DNA of 8,330 nt from Bacteroidota bacterium (lineage in GTDB: Bacteria; Bacteroidota; Bacteroidia; Bacteroidales; F082): the NCBI GenBank assembly GCA_002686705.1, contig NYYH01000085.1, forward strand, positions 1 through 8,330, read 5' to 3'. Each line of letters starts with the position of its first letter. Positions within the stretch are counted from its first letter, which is position 1. The notes beneath the pieces were generated by a model that worked only from the letters and a program-made list of their open reading frames with translations, was not told where the DNA came from and did not search any database. Below, piece after piece: positions 7,901 to 8,330 of the stretch. A program made the position numbers and the translations under genes.

Positions 7901-8190
7901 TCGATAATATTGAGTTTAAGTTTGACGGCACAGCAGCAAAGGCCAGTTCAGAAGAAGTGCCTCCAGAAAGTGTTCCATTAAGCGATAGATTAAATGCTAT
8001 TGTTTGGTCCGCCTGGCAGTCAACTTCAGCCCCTACAAGTACTCAAAAGAATAATTACAATATTTTAATGGAAGAGTTTCCTCCTGTATTGATAGAACTA
8101 AATAATATCAACAAAAAGCTTGTTGAAATGGAGCAAGAGCTCGATAAGCTGAAAGCACCTCATACACCTGGCAGGGTTCCTGGATTTTAA
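4924..8190 (+). CDS. exported Asp-box / VPS10-sortilin-like beta-propeller protein
   Basis: A 1088-residue exported protein of the large Bacteroidota group usually labelled 'glycosyl hydrolase' or 'VPS10 domain-containing protein'. It has a Sec signal peptide (hydrophobic 4-16, likely cleaved after AEA, residue 20) with no lipobox Cys, then a charged KKKKDEEKKE linker. About eleven Asp-box motifs (S/T-x-D/N-x-G-x-x-W/F) begin near residues 79, 133, 184, 242, 292, 335, 378, 519, 591, 645 and 689, the hairpin turns of one or two beta-propellers. GGDGG (370-374), YGGTQDNASMGGP (411-423) and TFGRGFYIIDDY (724-735) are typical of the group. Residues about 833-922 look like a beta-sandwich (INWDMRY, LPGKYTV) and about 935-1075 are helical. 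I see no type IX secretion C-terminal domain, so periplasm or outer surface is likely. Asp boxes are structural, not catalytic, so glycosidase activity is not shown; binding of peptide or glycan is as likely. The ATG at 4924 is required for the signal peptide. Probably monocistronic. Confidence 0.88.
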   Translation: MRKILIAILILVVGLTTAEAKKKKDEEKKEGLTSSTFSGLKWRSIGPAFVSGRIADFAVNPDDFSTYYVGVASGHIWKTTNNGITFKPVFDNHGTYAIGSLAMDPNNSNVIWAGTGENNHQRALGYGNGIYKTTDGGSSWKNMGLKDSRQIGEILIDPRNSNVVYIAAEGSAWGPGEERGVFKTVDGGESWEKVLFISENTGVANLSFEAGNPDVIYAGAEQRRRRQFSKIGGGPESAFYKSTDAGITWKKLEKGIPKVDKGGMEIVASPIDPNIVYAMFEASNGKGGFFRSTNRGASFSKQNKYSSSGQYYSELVCDPINKDKLYSLDTRTKVSVDGGKTWKSVGLRKRHVDDHAMWIDSDNTNHFFIGGDGGIYESWDAGNSYIHKTTLPVTQFYRVNVDNTEPFYWVYGGTQDNASMGGPSQNTKNGGVASDEWVVTLGGDGFWQAIDPDNPDIVYSAYQYGNIYRYDKKSGEKIKIKPVPQKGELTYRWNWDTPFFLSPHSGTRLYIAANKVFRSDDRGNTWEVISDDITRNEDRNQFKVMGKFWPADAVAKDVSTSQWGTTVAFAESPVKEGLLYLGTDDGLIQVSEDGGSNWTKISTFPDVPEYTYVSDILPSSFNENVVFASFNNIKSDDFKPYLLQSNDKGQTWESIVSDLPEDQSIHTISQDPVKEDLLFTGTEFGIYFTVDGGSHWVKLGSGLPDIAVRDIAIQERENDLVIATFGRGFYIIDDYSPLRQVTEETIKNEEAIIFPVKDALMYIKTGSGRYGTGAGYYQAENPEFGAVFTYYLKDVPKSLKSKRLKKEKVLFKEGNPIPQPDKATLDAEKNETKPYLVFSIKDEDGNLIRNIYKKPSTGINRINWDMRYKSSRPIRLSNDKFDPLKSGGTSLRALPGKYTVTMSMFYNGEQKELAGPVEFNTVVLNNRTLPAPSDKDALTFYKKVTELYRVMSGTMRYRDELAEKTSYIQQALQSVDNASVSLKNEMHQIKQELDNIEFKFDGTAAKASSEEVPPESVPLSDRLNAIVWSAWQSTSAPTSTQKNNYNILMEEFPPVLIELNNINKKLVEMEQELDKLKAPHTPGRVPGF

Positions 8191-8232
8191 ACTTAAACCC
8201 GTGTAAAACTCTTTTTGTCATCCTATGTTTGC

Positions 8233-8271
8233 ATATTCAAATTTAAGAGCAAACGTTTTAAGTTTGAATAT
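8233..8271. terminator. long A+T-rich inverted repeat after the VPS10-like gene
   Basis: Left arm ATATTCAAATTTAAG (8233-8247) pairs with TTTAAGTTTGAATAT (8257-8271) over 15 positions, with two G-U wobbles as RNA, and A8248-T8256 extends the stem, leaving a 7-nt loop GCAAACG. It begins 42 nt after the stop codon. No run of T follows on either side, so it is not a textbook intrinsic terminator; it may end transcription weakly, protect the 3' end of the mRNA, or be a protein-binding palindrome. The rest of 8191-8330 contains no gene that I can support. Confidence 0.45.
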
Positions 8272-8330
8272 TGTTAAACCATCAGAAGGAAAAAAGGAGA
8301 AAGATAAAGACTATTGTTGTCATTCGGTTA

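Overview
The window (A+T-rich, all genes on the + strand) looks like chromosomal DNA of a Bacteroidota member. Three things point that way. There are Bacteroidota-style promoter elements of the form TTG...TAnnTTTG. Start codons lie in A/T-rich leaders without Shine-Dalgarno motifs. The long secreted Asp-box/VPS10-like protein in the second half belongs to a type that is very common in that phylum. Genus cannot be read from the sequence.

Positions 1-156 hold a possible last few codons of an upstream gene, a small hairpin and a good promoter. Positions 157-3801 look like one transcription unit of three tightly packed genes. They are a 14-helix DHA2-type major facilitator exporter, a cytoplasmic YtcJ-like amidohydrolase starting 10 nt later, and an N-terminally shortened DNA-3-methyladenine glycosylase I (Tag) whose ATG overlaps the amidohydrolase stop codon (TAATG). 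The transporter and amidohydrolase probably act on related small molecules, but the substrate cannot be deduced. The Tag fragment keeps the C-terminal DNA-binding and zinc-ligand half and lacks the segment with the catalytic Glu.

Positions 3802-4923 hold a second promoter and a polytopic membrane protein of unknown function. It reads as two overlapping frames (3923-4234 and the frame ending at 4764) that join exactly at a run of seven A. A -1 shift there gives one 280-residue, seven-helix protein. This is a recent frameshift, a homopolymer sequencing error or, less likely, recoding at an A_AAA_AAA slippery heptamer.

Positions 4924-8190 encode a 1088-residue exported protein with about eleven Asp-box (SxDxGxxW) motifs forming one or two beta-propellers, then a beta-sandwich-like region and a helical C-terminus. 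The last 140 nt contain no gene, only a long A+T-rich inverted repeat that may end transcription.

There is no tRNA, rRNA, CRISPR array, insertion sequence or obvious phage gene. The two points most worth a second look are the slippery-run membrane gene and the truncated, translationally coupled tag; I see no convincing new defence or biosynthetic system.
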